DNA of 64,000 nt, taken from the NCBI GenBank assembly GCA_963995505.1, contig OZ023182.1, forward strand, positions 8,672,707-8,736,706, written 5' to 3'. The notes beneath the pieces were generated by a model that saw only the letters and a list, made by a program, of their open reading frames with translations, was not told the DNA's origin and searched no databases. This stretch comes from Hypericum androsaemum (taxonomy: Eukaryota > Streptophyta > Magnoliopsida > Malpighiales > Hypericaceae). Positions 46,401-57,158 of the stretch are shown in pieces; the first letter of the stretch is position 1; every line of letters begins with the position of its first letter. Made by a program: the position numbers and the translations under genes.

Positions 46401-49378
46401 TACACATGGACAGCAGAATTTGGAGGCTTTGAAGGTTAGTTAACTTTTGTGCTTGAGGCTAGTGCGAACGGAAAGTACAGGAATTTTTCTTGAGCTCTAA
46501 TCGTTTGTTAGTTACCTGAACATTAACTGCTGAGGTTACTTTTCGAGTATGACATTTTGTATGCTGATCTGTGTTACTCATTTTGCTTCTCATAGGTCCT
46601 TTCTCAATATTCATATAGCGAATCAGTAAAAGATGCCGTTGCGACCACATTTGGTAAATTTTCATCCAATGCATCTCCAGACACTGGGGATATGAACAAC
46701 TCAGAAATTACAAACCATGAGGAATTGGAGGTGGTCTGGCACATGCTTTACAAGGATTGCCTTTCTGCACTGGAAATTTGTATTGAAGGGGACCTCAAAC
46801 ATTTTCACAAGGCCAGATTTATGCTTGCTCAAGGATTATACAAAAGGGGCTTGAGCGGTGATCTTGGGAGGGCAAAGGAGGAACTTTCTTTTTGCTTCAA
46901 ATCTTCGCGATCGTCTTTCACTATAAATATGTGGGAGATTGATGGCTTGGTCAAAAAAGGAAGGTTTGATTGACTTTCAATTCTTTTCTTAATGCTGAAC
47001 CCTATGAAAGTCTAATCTAATATCTATCTTCAGAAGCTAACTTTGTAGTGAACCACTAGGAGTTAACTGTGCGATTTAGCATATCAATTTTTTTTTTCTG
47101 TCTTGAGCTAAAAAGCTGGCACATGAAATAACATGCTAATTGACAACGCGCCCACTAAGAAGCTAGGAGATTATCTTTGAAATCATTGTCTGATGTTGTT
47201 TATGCTGCATTACCTATCTCAAGCAGATGTTCAACTCCTTGACACTTTCTGTGCCCCAGTGACCTTGGGGTCTCCAATGGTCATGGATCCGTATATGAAT
47301 TCAATGCTTTCATTCTCTTACATATTCTTATTCAAGTGTCCTGCAATTCTCTCCATATCAATGGCAGGCGCAAAACACCAGGTGTTCCTGGAAGCAAAAA
47401 GGTGCTCGAAGTCAACCTGCCAGAAAGTTCCCGGAAATTTATTACTTGCATTAGGAAGTATCTTATGTTATATATGAAATTATTGGAGGAGACCGGAGAT
47501 GTTGGTACTCTTGATCGTGCCTTTTTATCCCTTCGAGCAGATAAGAGGGTAAAGTCTCTGTGCTTGACAATTTTGTTTATCAGGAAGTTACCAACTTCAG
47601 TTTATTGAGAAGACGTGGTCTGGATGATTACACGGTTGGGCTTGATTGTTGTGCATACTAGAATATAATTTGTTTATTATGTGCGCAATCTTGTCACATA
47701 CTCATAAATGTCTCAAGCCTCCTTAGTTCCAGCAAATCAAGCTCACGAAACCTTCTGATTTCACATGCTTATCATTCATCTAGCCATCTTAACTTTTTTT
47801 CTCTCAAACTTGAATCAGTTCTCATTGTGCGTTGAAGATCTTGTACCTATGGCGCTTGGGAGGCACATTAAGACACTTGTATCAACAATACATCAAGAAG
47901 ACTCCTCTCTTTCTGGTTCTCCTGATAGCTCGAAGCACCAACTTGAGAAGATGTTCTCATTGTTTCTAGAGCAGGGTAACTTATGGCCTGAGGTGCTTAG
48001 CTTGCCCGAGCTTAGCAGCCCTGAGATGTCTGAGAAGAACTTATATGGGTAGGTTGGATGTTTATCATGCGAAGAAATTGTAGACATTTTTAACAGTCTT
48101 CATGAACGAAGCTTGTGTAGACATTCATAATCCCTGTAGTGTCGGTATTAAGTCTTCCCATTTTTGTTGGCTGATTGGAGCAGCACATGCTTTTTGTAAA
48201 TGTTGGAGACTGAAATTGTTCAGCACTTTGTTGCAGGTATCTCCACCAATATATTGCTCTACTGGAGAGCAATGGTAAACTTGACAATTTGGAAGCTATA
48301 CAGGAGAAGATTCGGAAGCGATTTAAAAATCCCAAGTTGTCAAATAGCAGCTGTGCCAAGGTCTGCAGACATGCTTCCATTGCTTGGTGTAGGTATCTGA
48401 TTCTGAATTTGGCAATGATCACTCCGCAACAAGCGCCCGTTGTAGCTGGTAATTTTTCAGATAGCAGCTCGGAAAACAGTAACCTTCTTTGTGTTGATCT
48501 AGAAACAAACGAGCTGCGGAACTCCTCCTCATCAGAGGACATTTACCGCTCAGAAGATCTTGAATCAAAATGGGCCCATGTGCTTAGCAAAATGAAAAGA
48601 ATAATCGTCAGAAAGGTTTCCAGCGAGAACCTTGATACGGCCAATTGTTTGCTTAGAAGCTCATATAGTTTCTACAAGGAAAGTTCTTGCGCATCTCTTC
48701 CATCTGGCGTCAACCTCTATTTAGTACCGTCTCGGTTGGCAATGGAAACTCATTATCAGCTAGGTTCGGATGGGGTTGAAATTCTTGATGTGAGCCTTCC
48801 AAGAAAGCTTCTCCTGTGGGCGTACGCGCTTCTGCATGGCCGCTATGTTAACATCTCAGCAGTTGTAAAATACTGTGAAGAAAATGTCAAGGTATGAGAA
48901 ACCAACCATGTTATCCAAAATGTTGGCTTGTTAATCTGTTCCACTGGGACTCGAGTTATCTGGTAACCTATTTTTATCCTTGTTGTGTGTGTATGTACAG
49001 CCCAAGGTGCGGAAGGGAGCTACATCTCCGGCTGTTACACCAAGCACAAGTACGCCTCTTTCCATCCCCGTTCATTCGGGTTAGCTTCTTCTTCAACTTG
49101 GAACGTTGGTGTTTTCTATTTCATATAGCAAAAGATCAAAACCAAAAGGAAAAGCCAGTTTATACTTTTTTCTTTTCTTGAGAATTCAAACCAGTTTATA
49201 CAATTCCCGTTCTGTTTCGGCCGTAGGTACCAGCAAGGAGAGTGTTACTCATGGTGGAAGCAGAGAATCAGAGATTACTCCCGTCCCGTATGCGACTTCG
49301 ATTGAAGGTGAGAATGCAGTTAGCATGAAATCGCCTCCGCCGCCTACCGCCGCCTACCGCCGTTGGTCTGACCTCTAA
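40490..49378 (+). CDS. CABIN1: CABIN1-like TPR protein, HIRA histone-chaperone complex subunit
   Basis: Plant CABIN1 homologues work with HIRA and UBN to deposit histone H3.3. Nineteen coding exons join to about 1925 residues: 40490-40492, 40606-40680, 40793-40912, 41029-41069, 41373-41584, 41693-43563, 43830-44045, 44135-44785, 44866-45101, 45208-45418, 45538-45693, 46007-46164, 46242-46434, 46596-46963, 47368-47548, 47819-48048, 48237-48891, 49001-49049, 49227-49378. The N-terminus ([19 protein letters not shown]) leads into TPR repeats ([49 protein letters not shown]). Conserved middle phrases include [19 protein letters not shown] and [11 protein letters not shown]; later ones are [20 protein letters not shown] and [17 protein letters not shown]. 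The first coding exon is only the ATG. Two introns (after 44045 and 45418) have GC donors. The C-terminal tail is variable and ends in a proline-rich stretch. All phases agree, so the gene looks intact. Confidence 0.93.
40498..40550. repeat. (AAC)n and (TTC)n microsatellites in CABIN1 intron 1
   Basis: An AAC trinucleotide run (40498-40512) and a TTC run (40531-40550) lie just after the start-codon donor site. Confidence 0.9.
40756..40773. repeat. (GT)n microsatellite in CABIN1 intron 2
   Basis: Nine GT units in the intron between coding exons 2 and 3. Confidence 0.9.
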
Positions 49379-50134
49379 CACTGCAGCTGAGACTACTACT
49401 CTGTAGAAAGGAGGTTGACTCTGGATACCGACACAAACTTCGTAATTATCATCATCTCCACTTTATAATGCAGCGTACTGGTTTTACATCAGAACTGGCA
49501 TTGGAATGTTGCACATGATAATATATCCAGTATATTGCCAGAATTAGTTGTGCACGGTGCTGCGGGCAGGTGGGCATCTGCCACGTGTCTTTTTTTTTGC
49601 CTTTTTTCCGTTTCCGTTGGCTTTTTTGCCGTGTGGAGTTGGATTTTTGGAATTCGAACTCGCGTTAGTAAGAATGTCATCACTGGACCAAACACGCTTC
49701 TTTTTGATAGAAGAAAAGAGAAAAGACGCTTCTTTGATAGAAGAGAAGCAGACTGCCTTTATTAATGCCTTTATTAATGGGCCCGTGCCATATATACACA
49801 TTGCATCTGTGTCTAATTAGCAATTTCGATTTCACAGAAACAAAATTGGTGTCTGGTTATCGTTCTTGATCTGCCTATGATTCTCTCATTTATAGAATGT
49901 AACGCATGGTACTACTAACAGCTTTGCCTTCATGTCCGGAGTAAAAATTCATTAACAGGGAGAACTGTGTGGAACCCAGAAGCAGTAGAAGGATGAGAAA
50001 CATTTCAAGCACTACATACAAAGATCACATAATACCCAAATTCAGACAGACCACCAGAAATCTGTTTCATGCAAACATCAAGCAAAGCACATGCGTACGA
50101 AACAAAAACTCGAACTCGAGACCATTGTCAAGAA
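49379..50134. other. Convergent 3' region of CABIN1 and oleosin
   Basis: Holds the two 3' ends. A T-rich block at about 49590-49625 and a repeated GAAGAAAAGA-type phrase at 49712-49745 are visible. No gene was seen. Confidence 0.55.
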
Positions 50135-50584
50135 CTAGGATTGGGTTTGGGTAGTAGCTTCATGTGCCTTCTGTTGCACGTAGTGGCCATACTCTTTAGC
50201 CCTATCCTTCATGTCCTTGGCGGTCTCGGCCAACACCCCTTTCGCATGGTCCAGCTGCTGAGCTCCCACCGGCCGCTGACCGCTGACGTACTTGTACAGC
50301 CACGTCAGCGCCGCCACGGCCGAGACCCCGAACGTGCTGGACAGGAAGAAACCTGAAACGATGAGGAACGTGACGAATCCGGCCGGGACTATGACGGGGC
50401 TGGCAATGACCAGCAGTGGTGTGGCGATGACCAGGGCGATTGTCGTCCCGGTCAGGGTCAGCCCGGCCAGCAACAGCAGAAACGCACCGATGGTCCCGGC
50501 GGTCAGGAACTTGACGGTCGGCCGCGACGGGGCTGGAGGGGTGGACTCGTGGAGCCTCTGGGACACTGCCCTTGTCTGATCCAT
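50135..50584 (-). CDS. Oleosin (oil-body structural protein)
   Basis: Oleosins coat seed and pollen oil bodies and keep them from fusing. The 149-residue intronless frame has the family plan: a short polar N-terminus (to about residue 25), a central hydrophobic hairpin of roughly 70 residues with the proline knot PLLVIASPVIVP (PX5SPX3P), and an amphipathic C-terminus ending in Gln/Thr-rich residues. The hydrophobic arms are rich in Leu, Thr, Ile and Gly (FLLLLAGLTLTGTTIALVI). The length and short C-terminus fit a low-molecular-weight form. The start is the only ATG before the conserved N-terminus. It is tail to tail with CABIN1 and head to head with the Aurora kinase. Confidence 0.95.
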   Translation of the reverse strand: MDQTRAVSQRLHESTPPAPSRPTVKFLTAGTIGAFLLLLAGLTLTGTTIALVIATPLLVIASPVIVPAGFVTFLIVSGFFLSSTFGVSAVAALTWLYKYVSGQRPVGAQQLDHAKGVLAETAKDMKDRAKEYGHYVQQKAHEATTQTQS

Positions 50585-50614
50585 GGTCTAATATCCAACA
50601 CAGGAAAAGGGTTA

Positions 50615-50740
50615 CGAGGTTTAATATAGGGAGAGAGGAGGGTGGAGGGGATAAGTGTGGAAATGGTTATAATCCGGGACCGATGGCTGCATGAGCGAGG
50701 CGCGGCGTGGCGCCTGTTTGGTTTGGGCAGCTCTGCATGT
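50615..50740 (-). promoter_or_regulatory. Oleosin promoter: TATA-like box and two RY (CATGCA) motifs
   Basis: Upstream of the oleosin start on the minus strand a TATA-like CTATATTA lies about 35-45 bp before the ATG. Two RY cores (CATGCA on the minus strand; TGCATG at 50688-50693 and 50734-50739 on the plus strand) lie 104-155 bp upstream. RY motifs bind the B3 factors LEC2, FUS3 and ABI3, which drive seed oil-body genes. Motif presence is seen; function is inferred. Confidence 0.6.
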
Positions 50741-51235
50741 GTTTGGAAGTAGCTTCCAACGAAGTGACACGTCTTTGAGGGGGAAATTCTATTCCTTAAT
50801 TTACCAACAAAAACTTAGATCAGTTGATATTTCGATACGAGTCCTTAAAAATGTTGGAGAATTTGCTACTTTCCAAACGTATTATCCGGCTCTAATTGGG
50901 TCCCAATTGGATGTAGCCCATTTGATAAGATATCCGAGAATTAACAAATTCGACTCCACATTCTTCTGATTAGTATTCGATAAGATTAAGAATTTTGTAT
51001 ATAAGTAAGATTAAAAATTTGAAAAGGATCCGTAGAATCATATATCCTATATAGAAAAAGAGAATCTATCAATTTTTTACACTTTCATATCTATAAATTA
51101 GTTCATCCTGTTATTACTTACTACTAGAGGGATGAAATACCCGACCCTTTGTGGTCTTCAACTTGGTTTTGGATTGGATACGGAGTGAAGGAATTGATTC
51201 CGAACGGTTTGGAGTGAAGGGGGACCGCAGCAGCA

Positions 51236-51545
51236 AGCGCAGGTATGTGATAATGGCAAGCACAGTTATGTGATAATGGCAAGCACAGTTATGTGATAAT
51301 GTCATTTGTTTTTGTGAAAACGGCAAGTTCCCGTTGATGATAATAGCACGTGCGATTTTTTTCATTTTGGTCCCTTGTATTTTAGAATTTTTGCAAAAAG
51401 GTCATACTAGCATGTGTAGTCATGTGATACTGGCAAGCACAGTTATGTGATAATGACATTTGTATCCGGCCTGTGTTTGTGCGTGGCTTTTTTCATTTTG
51501 ATCTCCGTATTTTAGCGCGTTTAAAAAAAAGTCCCCGCGTGTCTT
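51236..51545. repeat. Minisatellite (GCAAGCACAGTTATGTGATAAT) and larger direct duplication
   Basis: The unit GGCAAGCACAGTTATGTGATAATG occurs two full times plus one variant in tandem at 51236-51300, and once more at 51428-51455. The copies are followed by related sequence (TCATTTGT..., then TTTTTTCATTTTGGTCC/GATC, TGTATTTTAG), so a segment of about 150 bp appears duplicated. It lies between the oleosin and Aurora promoters. Confidence 0.8.
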
Positions 51546-51713
51546 CATTCCAAACGGTTTAAAATAGTAGCATTCCGTACCCAAACCAATTCCGTTGCTG
51601 TTTCCGGTAGGCCTAACAAGCCCCAAAAATATCCCGCTGGGCGACAGCGAAGCAAGTCCAAACGCAATTTTGAAAAAGGGGAAACGGGCGCCACGTGTCG
51701 CTTTTTGAAACTC

Positions 51714-51723
51714 GACCGTTGGA
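51714..51723 (-). promoter_or_regulatory. Mitosis-specific activator (MSA) motif upstream of Aurora kinase
   Basis: TCCAACGGTC on the minus strand fits the MSA consensus YCYAACGGYY, bound by MYB3R factors in G2/M genes, about 145 bp upstream of the kinase start codon. Further AACGG cores lie at about 51203 and 51552. The motif is short and its role is inferred from the downstream gene. Confidence 0.6.
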
Positions 51724-51744
51724 GGAGAAAACATTGCATTGACC

Positions 51745-51768
51745 ATCTCTCTCTCTCTCTCTCTCTCC
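51745..51768. repeat. (CT)n tract in the Aurora kinase leader
   Basis: CT dinucleotide run 100-120 bp before the start codon, probably in the 5' untranslated region or core promoter. Confidence 0.9.
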
Positions 51769-51782
51769 TGAACAATAATAAT

Positions 51783-51797
51783 AACCCTAAACCCTAA
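51783..51797. promoter_or_regulatory. Telo-box upstream of Aurora kinase
   Basis: AACCCTAAACCCTAAA contains the plant telo-box AAACCCTA, found near transcription starts of cell-cycle and ribosomal genes. It lies about 70 bp before the start codon. Confidence 0.6.
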
Positions 51798-51864
51798 AAT
51801 CTCAAATCTCCCAACCCATCCCTCTCTACCTCTTTCTCTCTCTAAGTCGTCTCTCTGTTATCCG

Positions 51865-53956
51865 ATGGCGATCGCCGCAGAGAATCAACAACCAGACAAG
51901 GTAAAATGGATTAAGATTTAGTTTGATTTCGGAGCTAGGGTTTCCGTTTCCTTCTTTTAGGGGGAGGAGGAGGAGTTGCATGTGTGGTGGATGATGAGAC
52001 GGGAAAAGATCTGCTAGATCGGATCTAGGGTTTATTAGGGATTCGATCGTGCTTTTTCGATTACGCCTGTTTCGTTTTTGACCGTGTTGCATTTCGGTTT
52101 GCAGGCTTCTTCGGAGGAGGAGAAGAAGAGATGGACTTTGTCGGATTTCGATATAGGGAAGCCCCTGGGGCGAGGGAAGTTTGGCCATGTTTACTTGGCT
52201 AGAGAGAAACGGGTATGCTTTCCGCGAGATTATGATGTTGATCAATTAACTTGCTGCCTAGTGCTATCCTCTTTAGGGGATGTGTTTTAACGTCGGTGAT
52301 GATTTTTTTATTATTGGATTTGGGGAATCGATGCAGAGTAATCACATTGTGGCCCTGAAGGTGCTGTTCAAGAGCCAGCTACAGCACTCGCAAGTTGAGC
52401 ATCAGCTCCGCAGAGAGGTCGAAATTCAGAGTCATCTTAGGCATCCCAACATCTTGCGCCTTTATGGTTACTTTTATGATCAGGTGTGTGGGTCGTTCCT
52501 GCGGTAAAACCATGCCGTTGTTTAAGAGTTTGACGGTTATGTTTTGATCTGGCTGGCTGACCTTTTCTCTCAAATGGATTTGGTGCAGAAACGTGTTTAT
52601 TTGATTTTGGAATATGCAGCCAAAGGTGAACTGTACAAAGAGCTACAGAAGTGTAAATACTTTAGTGAGAGACGTGCTGCTACAGTGAGTTCTTTTTATT
52701 CATCACCTCGGGCTACTTTGTCTCTAGTTTGTTAATGGTTGTGGTTTAGATTTGTTGCGAATCTATAAGCATATGCAAACTACTATTCTCTGGTTCATGA
52801 AGACGTGTCTTATTTGCAACACTTGAGAGTATGGACACCTTCGAATTTTCCGATTTGATTTGCGTATAGCTGGATAGCCCGTGACTAGAAGTGCATCTTA
52901 TTTCCAATCTGTTGAATCTGGCAGTATGTTGCATCTCTTGCTAGAGCTCTGATCTACTGCCACGGTAAGCATGTAATACACAGAGACATCAAGCCAGAGA
53001 ACCTGCTGATCGGTGCACAGGTATCAACTCTCTTTCTTGCTCAACATTTTGAGTGTGGCTTGCATAAAACATGATAGCTGTGAGCTTATGATGTCAATCT
53101 GGACCGTATTTTCATTAGGGTGAGCTCAAGATTGCAGACTTTGGTTGGTCTGTGCACACATTTAACCGCAGGAGGACTATGTGTGGTACATTGGATTATC
53201 TCCCTCCTGAGATGGGTATGTAGACTTATTCTACTCGGGAGCTTCAGGTTTTTGTCTGAGCAACGGTATTGGGAACCATCTTTCCTCTTGCAATCTGACG
53301 TCGTGCAATTATTCACCTGCAGTTGAGAGTGTTGAGCATGATGCCAATGTTGATATATGGAGCCTGGGCATTCTATGTTACGAGTTTCTATACGGCGTCC
53401 CTCCATTTGAGGCCAAGGAACACTCGGACACATATAAAAGGTATGGCGTCATTTGATAGCTGCTCCATTTTGCGTACCTAATGGCCCTCGTGGGGTAGCA
53501 GCTTCTTTCACATAGCATTTTCAGGAACACAAGCATGCACGATCACATTTTTTGAATGAGATCGAATTCTAAGTCTGTTTCCTCTCTGTAGTGTAACAAA
53601 TAGTACAACAAACATTGCATCTGATGATGCCATTTTCCAACTTCTAATACTGATGCTTGCCTTTTGTTTCAAAGGATCGTGCAAGTGGACTTGAAGTTCC
53701 CTCCGAAACCTATTGTTTCTTCTGGAGCAAAAGATGTCATAAGTCAGGTAAGTCTTTGGCATATACACAGGTTTGACAGTGGTCCAAGTTCTAGTAACAA
53801 AAACAAACTAATCCTGAAATCTCTCTTCTTCTTTTGCTGCATTTTGAAACACAGATGTTGGTAAAGGATTCTTCGAAGCGCTTTCCTTTACACAAGATGC
53901 TAGAGCATCCCTGGATTGTGCAGAATGCCGATCCATCCGGAGTGTACAAGGGATGA
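51865..53956 (+). CDS. AUR1: Alpha-type Aurora kinase
   Basis: A mitotic Ser/Thr kinase that acts on spindle, phragmoplast and histone H3. Nine exons join to 290 residues: 51865-51900, 52105-52212, 52337-52483, 52589-52684, 52925-53020, 53119-53215, 53323-53440, 53675-53747, 53855-53956. The ATP loop is [11 protein letters not shown], the catalytic lysine is in VALKVLF, and the C-helix follows ([16 protein letters not shown]). The catalytic loop is HRDIKPEN, the Mg loop DFGWSVH, and the activation loop [16 protein letters not shown] with the regulatory threonine. The C-lobe has [21 protein letters not shown] and [14 protein letters not shown]. The short N-terminus (about 30 residues) and the C-terminal PSGVYKG fit AUR1/AUR2 of the alpha class and not the divergent AUR3. 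AUR1 and AUR2 cannot be told apart here, and only one copy is present. Upstream MSA and telo-box motifs suit G2/M expression. Confidence 0.96.
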
Positions 53957-54865
53957 TGACCCACTTCATTAGATCTCTGGGGAAGTTTCAGGCACACCAA
54001 GTGACCTGCCTTCAAAGACTACTACCAAGTACACAGCCTACTTGGTGATTGTTGTATTAATGTGTACTTCCGATTTGTATCGAGTAATTGCAACAGATTC
54101 TTCCAAGTAAATAGAGGAGGTTGTAGAGAGCAGCTCCGCCTTCAGATATTCGGGCTCTCAAGTGCTTGAGATCCTAAATGCTAACATATCATCTTCCCGT
54201 TTGGAAGAGTGGAGGAACCAAGATTTCTTTCCTCCCATTCAGGAAAACCACATTAATTTCGAGCCGGGTAAAATTTTGAATTTTTGAAATGTGATAAAAA
54301 AAATTCAATAAATATTTAACATTGTTAAAATAAGATATGTTTAATCCAAGTATCTTTGCCACTATTTGATCCAAGTATTTGTTAGTCAAAAAAGTCATTT
54401 AAGTAAATGCTCAACTTTCTATATCCTCCCAAAATCACAATCCTTTTTTCTGCTCAGCAAAAATACCAATTGTGTATTTTATCCCGTACCAAGTAGTATA
54501 TTAGTCACCTCAATTGATCAAACAATAAATTATATGCAAGATTTAAAGGTAGCCGTTATATATTAAGTTAATTGAACTTTCAAAGTAAAATTTTAAAACA
54601 ATAAATTGCCGATAAAATTATACTCGTGGAAACACTATTTATTATACAAAATTTCTTAGTTAAATGCGAGAAAAAAGGGTACAGACAAACCGCGTGAGTA
54701 TGTATCGTCGCCACTTTGTCGGCTTAGATTTCACGCGGACAAAGTTGCCATTTAATTTTATATATAATAAAATATCGTATAAATAAGGCCGCCTCGTTGG
54801 TCTCTACCAAACACATTAGCAAGTGCGAAATAAGCTAATAAGCTAGAAGCATCGTTACCGAAACG
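53957..54865. other. Intergenic DNA between Aurora kinase and profilin
   Basis: Holds the Aurora 3' region and, near 54750-54865, the profilin promoter and leader. AT-rich, with no other gene recognised. Confidence 0.55.
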
Positions 54866-56305
54866 ATGTCGTGGCAGCAGTACGTGGACGAGCACTTGAT
54901 GTGCGAGGTGGAGGGTGGATACACCCTCGCCGCCGCCGCCATCCTCGGCCAAGACGGCACCGTTTGGGCCCAGAGCGCCACCTTCCCTCAGGTCCCCCAA
55001 ATTAAAACCCTTTTCCTCTTCTTCTTCTTCTTCTTCTTCTTCTTCTGCTTCTTCTGTCTGGTTTAAGTGAAAAAGACTCGAACTTTGTCCTGGAAACGCA
55101 ATGACCACGCGAGTTAGCGATTACCCAGTTGGCGGTTTTGTGACTCTTTCGTTCAGTTAAATAAAGTTGCTTACTTGAAGCTAAGTGGGAGGCCTCCCAT
55201 GGTTTTCTCGAGTTTCGGACAAGTTTTTATCTATATTACTAAACTCACGAATTACTTAAGTGACCCAGTTGGCCATATTGTCGCTACGCCTCGTTGTTAA
55301 CTGCTTTATCTATGTCTCCTTAGTTTAGTTGAATGAAGCTGCTTGTTTGATGCTAAAGGGGAGGCACCCGCGGATTAGAGACGGGGTTATTTTTTTTAAA
55401 TTTTGTTTGTGGGTTTTTGTTTTTGCTTATGATGAGTTTGTTGATGCAGTTTAAGCCCGAGGAAATTACCGCCATAGTGAATGATTTCGCTGAGCCTGGC
55501 AGTCTGGCCCCTACTGGGCTATTCCTTGGTGGCACAAAGTACATGGTGATCCAAGGCGAACCTGGAGCTGTCATCCGCGGAAAGAAGGTGATGGATGGCT
55601 TTGGCATCTCTCAAGTTACCGTGCACTACATCTGACCTAATTTGATATGTTTAAGCAGTGTGAAAATTGTTGGGAATTGGATTACGTAGTTTTGTTTCAT
55701 TTACACAAGGCGAGGTTTCGAGAATGCAACCATAAGTTAGTTAGAATATATTAGGAATAGGAGAAGCTTCAGGTATGTCACTGACAACCTTGGAATCAAG
55801 CAATAGATGAATTAGATATCAAATTGCAATGCAGTCGATGCCCGAGTGTGCTAAATGTTTTTGCTCCTTACAGTTGCAAGCTAAAATTATCTATTAGGCC
55901 AATCCTAAACCATCATGCATTGGGGAAGAATGGAATTGTTCCTGAGATGAAGCGTAAAAAGCAAAAGGGTTGAACAGAAAGTGATATAGATACTAATCGC
56001 TTGAGGCTGCCCATTTCGTCTTTGATGAGTCCTGAAAATGGGATTACTTTTATTCATTAAGGATACTAGGGAAGGCCATACTTGACTAGCATGTTGACTG
56101 GCATAGTAATGTCCATCCTTTCATGTGTCTTTTGACTTTTATCAATGTTAGCTGCTTCTCTCATCTGCAGGGCTCCAGTGGTATCACTGTCAAGAAGACC
56201 AATCAGGCGCTGTTAATTGGGATATACGAAGAGCCTGTAAATGCTGGTCAGTGCAACATGATTGTGGAAAGGCTTGGTGATTATCTAATAGAACAGGGTC
56301 TGTAG
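54866..56305 (+). CDS. Profilin
   Basis: Profilin binds actin monomers, poly-proline and phosphoinositides and controls actin assembly in the cytoplasm. Three exons (54866-54991, 55450-55587, 56171-56305) join in frame to 132 residues, the usual length. The start [17 protein letters not shown] carries the N-terminal poly-proline-binding aromatic residues (W3, Y6). The middle has [20 protein letters not shown], the phosphoinositide and actin contact region. The end [14 protein letters not shown] is the conserved C-terminal helix. Intron positions match plant profilins. Plant profilins are also known pan-allergens. Intron 1 contains a (CTT)n run. Which isoform it is cannot be assigned. Confidence 0.96.
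55017..55050. repeat. (CTT)n microsatellite in profilin intron 1
   Basis: A CTT trinucleotide run shortly after the first exon donor. It also produces the misleading Phe-rich and Glu-rich frames here. Confidence 0.9.
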
Positions 56306-57158
56306 GTTTAACTTTTCATCCTTCTGCTTTTCTTCTTTAAGTTTCTTTTATTATCTCCCCTTTCTCTGGGAAATCAGTTTGACATCTTCGGGCTTGCGAG
56401 TTGCATTCGGACTTGCGGGTCTGTAGCTCGCTCCCTGCTGCTAATTGGATTTGGTGATATGTAATTGGCAGTTGGCACATCAGAAGATGCATGCTTCCTT
56501 GTATGTACAATAATCACTTGCACTGGTAATCTCCATCTTCTGAATCGGATTGGTTCTTTACTTCAACTGTATCATGCACATGGTTCTTTGGCTTTTGTTT
56601 GAAAATACAACATGTCGTTCGTGATGTCGGGATTAAAACAGCTTAAGTTGATGCTTAACAATTCTCGTCACTCTGTTGGCTGGAGAAAGAAGATGGGAAC
56701 TTACAAGCCTTTTAAAACAGTTCAAGGTTGCCTTTACCCCTCAGAATACAGCCCCTCAAAAACAGAATGTACAACAAATTGGTTACTGATTCAACAGAAA
56801 ATAATTGGACACTTCTTTGTATAATTCTTTCCAAGCCATAAGATTGTTACAAGTCTATCTGGGATCTCATCTGGGTCTTAAAATATGCTCAAGTAACCTG
56901 AGGAACTTCATGCTAGTTCCTAAAGTCCATCCTACACGGACAAGTTCCTTCAGAACTACGGATAAAAAGAAGGCACCAAGTCATATCCAATGCATCGTGG
57001 AGAAAGTGAAGCAGGTGACAAGTTTCTCTTTTCTCTCCTGTCACCCAGGCCACTCTTCCAGAGGAATTAAAGTGAAAAATAGCAGATCGAAGAATCTTCG
57101 CTAACAAAATTGTCGCTCCGCGGCCGTTCTTTAGAATTCATCATCTTGAATTTCTAGC
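56306..57158. other. Convergent 3' region of profilin and YBEY
   Basis: Holds two 3' untranslated regions. No gene was seen. Confidence 0.55.

Noticed and set aside
54758..55108. Minus-strand frame with a run of glutamates
   Set aside because: It is the shadow of profilin exon 1 and a CTT repeat in its intron.
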